A stretch of 64,000 nucleotides of DNA from Pseudomonadota bacterium (GTDB taxonomy: Bacteria; Pseudomonadota; Gammaproteobacteria; Steroidobacterales; Steroidobacteraceae): assembly GCA_016704655.1 (NCBI GenBank), contig JADIZR010000007.1:124001-188000 (forward strand), written 5' to 3'. The position numbers were made by a program, and so were the translations under genes. The notes beneath the pieces were generated by a model. The model saw nothing but the letters and a program-made list of their open reading frames with translations, was not told the origin of the DNA and ran no database searches. Positions 61,914 through 64,000 of the stretch are shown in pieces; within the stretch, counting starts at the first letter, position 1, and each line of letters opens with the position of its first letter.

Positions 61914-64000
61914 TCCACGCACACTGGTGCTCGTGGATGGCTCGTCCTACCTGTACCGGGCCTTCCACGCGCTGCCACCGCTGACGAACTCGCGCGGGGA
62001 GCCGACGGGTGCGGTGCTCGGCGTGCTCAACATGCTGCTCAAGCATGCAGCGCGAGCAGAACCCAGAGCTCGTGGCCGTCGTCTTCGACGCGCCGGGCAA
62101 GACGTTTCGCGACGAACTGTTCGCGGAGTACAAGTCGCACCGGCCGCCGATGCCGGACGACCTTCGCTCCCAGATCGAGCCGCTGATCGATGCCGTGCAG
62201 GCGCTCGGCCTGCCGCTGCTGAGAATTACAGGTGTCGAGGCGGACGACGTCATCGGCACGCTCGCGCAGCGCGCCGTGGACTCGGGACTGCAGGTGCTGA
62301 TCTCGACCGGCGACAAGGACATGGCGCAGCTGGTCAACGAGCGCGTCACGCTCGTCAACACCATGACGAACTCGTCCCTCGATCGGGCCGGCGTCAAGCT
62401 CAAGTTCGACGTCTACCCCGAACAGATCATCGACTACCTCGCGCTCGTCGGCGACGCCTCCGACAACATTCCCGGCGTGCCGAAAGTCGGCCCGAAGACG
62501 GCGGCAAAATGGCTCAACGAGTACCGCACGCTCGACAGCTTGCTAGAGAACCAGGATCGCATCGAAGGCAAGGTCGGCGAGAGCCTGCGCGCCTCGACGG
62601 CGGATCTCGCACTGTCGCGCGAACTCGCCAGGATCCGCTGTGACGTCGAGCTCGACATCGGCCCGGAGCAGCTGCGTCGCCACGAACCGGACGTGGCCAG
62701 GCTGCGCGAGCTGTACACACGACTCGAACTGCGCTCGCTGCTGAAGTCGCTGGACGCCCCTTCCTCTCCTTCCTCCCCTTCCTCCCCTTCCCCCCCTTCC
62801 CCCCCTCCCCCCCCTTCCCCCAACGCCTGGGCGCCTGGCCGCAACTACGAGCTCGTGCTCGAACGGGAACACTTCGACCGCTGGCTCGAGGCACTGCGCG
62901 CCGCAGACGTCTTCGCCTTCGACACGGAAACGACGTCGCTCGATTACATGCAGGCCGAGATCGTCGGCGTGTCGTTCGCGGTCGAGTCCGGCACGGCGGC
63001 CTACGTGCCGCTCGCGCACACCTATCCCGGCGCGCCGGATCAGCTGAACCGCGCCGAGGTGCTGCAACTGCTGCAGCCGCTGCTCGAGGACGAGCGTCGC
63101 GGCAAACTGGGCCATCACCTGAAATATGACGCGCACGTGCTGCGCAACCACGGCATCGAACTGCGCGGCATGCGTTTCGATTCGATGCTGGAGTCGTACG
63201 TGCTGAACAGCACGGCGACGCGCCACGACCTGGATTCGGTGGCGCGGCTTTACCTGGGTGTCGAGACGATCCATTACGAGGACGTCGCGGGCAAGGGCGC
63301 GAAGCAGCTCAACTTCAGCGACGTGTCGGTCGAGACGGCCGCGGAGTATTCCGCCGAGGATTCCGACGTCGCGCTGCGCCTGCACCGCACACTCTGGCCG
63401 CGGCTCGAAGCCGTGCCTGCACTCGCCCGGCTCTACCAGGAGATCGAGCAACCACTCGTACCCGTGCTGCTCGACATGGAGCACTGCGGCGTGCTGGTCG
63501 ACGCGCATATGCTCAAGCGCCAGAGCCAGGAACTGTCGCGCAGTCTCGTCGAGCTCGAAAAACGCGCGCATGCCGCTGCGGCGCAGCCTTTCAACCTCGA
63601 ATCGCCGAAGCAGCTGCAGGAAGTGCTGTTCGGCAAACTTGGCCTGCCCGTGAAGCGCAAGACGCCCACCGGCCAGCCGTCGACGGCCGAAGACGTGCTC
63701 GAGGAACTGGCCGACGAGTTCGAACTGCCGCGCATCATCCTGGAGTACCGCGGACTCGCGAAGCTGCGCTCCACGTACACCGACAAGCTGCCGGAACAGA
63801 TCAATCCACGCACGGGCCGCGTCCACACGTCTTATCACCAGGCTGTTGCGGCAACAGGGCGCCTGTCCTCGACCGACCCGAACCTGCAGAACATCCCGAT
63901 CCGCACGGCGGAAGGACGACGCATCCGGCAGGCCTTCGTGGCGCCGCCAGGCCATGTCCTGATTGCGGCCGACTACTCGCAGATCGAACTGCGCATCATG
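61906..64000 (+). CDS. polA: DNA polymerase I, 5' part (frameshifted, runs off the window)
   Basis: Pol I fills gaps in repair and removes Okazaki primers. GTG 61906 starts VDPRTLVLVDGSSYLYRAFH, the 5'-nuclease N-terminus. The frame breaks at about 62044-62056; beyond it the protein continues as EQNPELVAVVFDAPGKTFRD to the window end. The 5'-nuclease domain reaches about residue 290, a Pro/Ser linker follows, then the 3'-5' exonuclease with intact FDTETTSLDYM, and the polymerase start with motif A DYSQIELRIM at the last bases. Proofreading residues are present. The 3' third is outside. Confidence 0.93.
62757..62822. repeat. in-frame polypyrimidine repeat in the polA interdomain linker
   Basis: CTTCCTCCC-type units lie in frame within polA and encode a Ser/Pro linker (APSSPSSPSSPSPPSPPPP) between the 5'-nuclease and 3'-5' exonuclease domains. 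The same repeat style occurs only between genes elsewhere in the window. Confidence 0.8.

Overview
The window is high-GC DNA from a gammaproteobacterium. Two blocks keep the gene order known from Escherichia coli: pyrE, dut, coaBC, radC, rpmB-rpmG, mutM and coaD, and rsmD, ftsY-ftsE-ftsX and rpoH. GTG and TTG starts are common, 4-bp ATGA or GTGA overlaps join many genes, and the transcarbamylase is of the N-acylornithine type. This suggests a lineage near Xanthomonadales, Nevskiales or Steroidobacterales. I cannot fix the family by reading alone.

Layout. 1-6.6 kb: end of pyrE, a secreted coiled-coil protein, then a minus-strand housekeeping block. 6.7-12.8 kb: a large lipase-like lipoprotein, ftsYEX and rpoH. 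12.8-18 kb: phasin-like protein, OmpA-like lipoprotein, glutaryl-CoA dehydrogenase, SIMPL protein, K+ channel. 18-24.3 kb: a CRP-type site ahead of a glycerophosphodiesterase/glycerol kinase pair, then a hydrolase, a reductase and a membrane-anchored receiver protein. 24.4-33.4 kb: EF-G paralogue, surface-glycan genes (FkbM methyltransferase, GT4, sulfotransferase, GT9), a decayed SRAP gene and an ABC exporter. 33.4-34.8 kb: a divergent pair of FlhD-like and FlhC-like regulators with palindromic operators between them. 34.9-43.7 kb: nudC, TSUP permease, DUF4126, TANGO2-like, tamA and tamB. 44-46.9 kb: LysR unit and a Nudix hydrolase. 47-55.3 kb: argR, argG, an unknown P-loop gene, argC, argD, argF', argB, argH. 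55.3-64 kb: DUF1329 protein, maiA, FAH hydrolase, ubiC, acyl-CoA dehydrogenase, thioesterase, lptM and the first part of polA.

The arginine cluster is the most interesting pathway. Its transcarbamylase belongs to the acetyl/succinyl-ornithine class and carries Ala where Xanthomonas has the Glu that selects acetylornithine. The cluster has no recognisable N-acetylglutamate synthase or deacylase, but holds a conserved-looking P-loop protein between argG and argC. The FlhD-like protein looks like two FlhD units in tandem. It faces an FlhC-like gene across three copies of RGACCATATRTGG, with no flagellar gene in the window.

Two cautions apply. At least six genes carry single-base frame disruptions (coaBC, receiver gene, GT9 gene, tamA, lptM, polA), several in homopolymers, and 1077-1201 is pure G/C. 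This looks like draft-sequence error, so the apparent fused proteins should not be trusted. Gaps between genes also hold many repeats: terminal-inverted-repeat elements, REP-like hairpins, heptamer arrays and polypyrimidine tracts. Several lie flush against stop codons.
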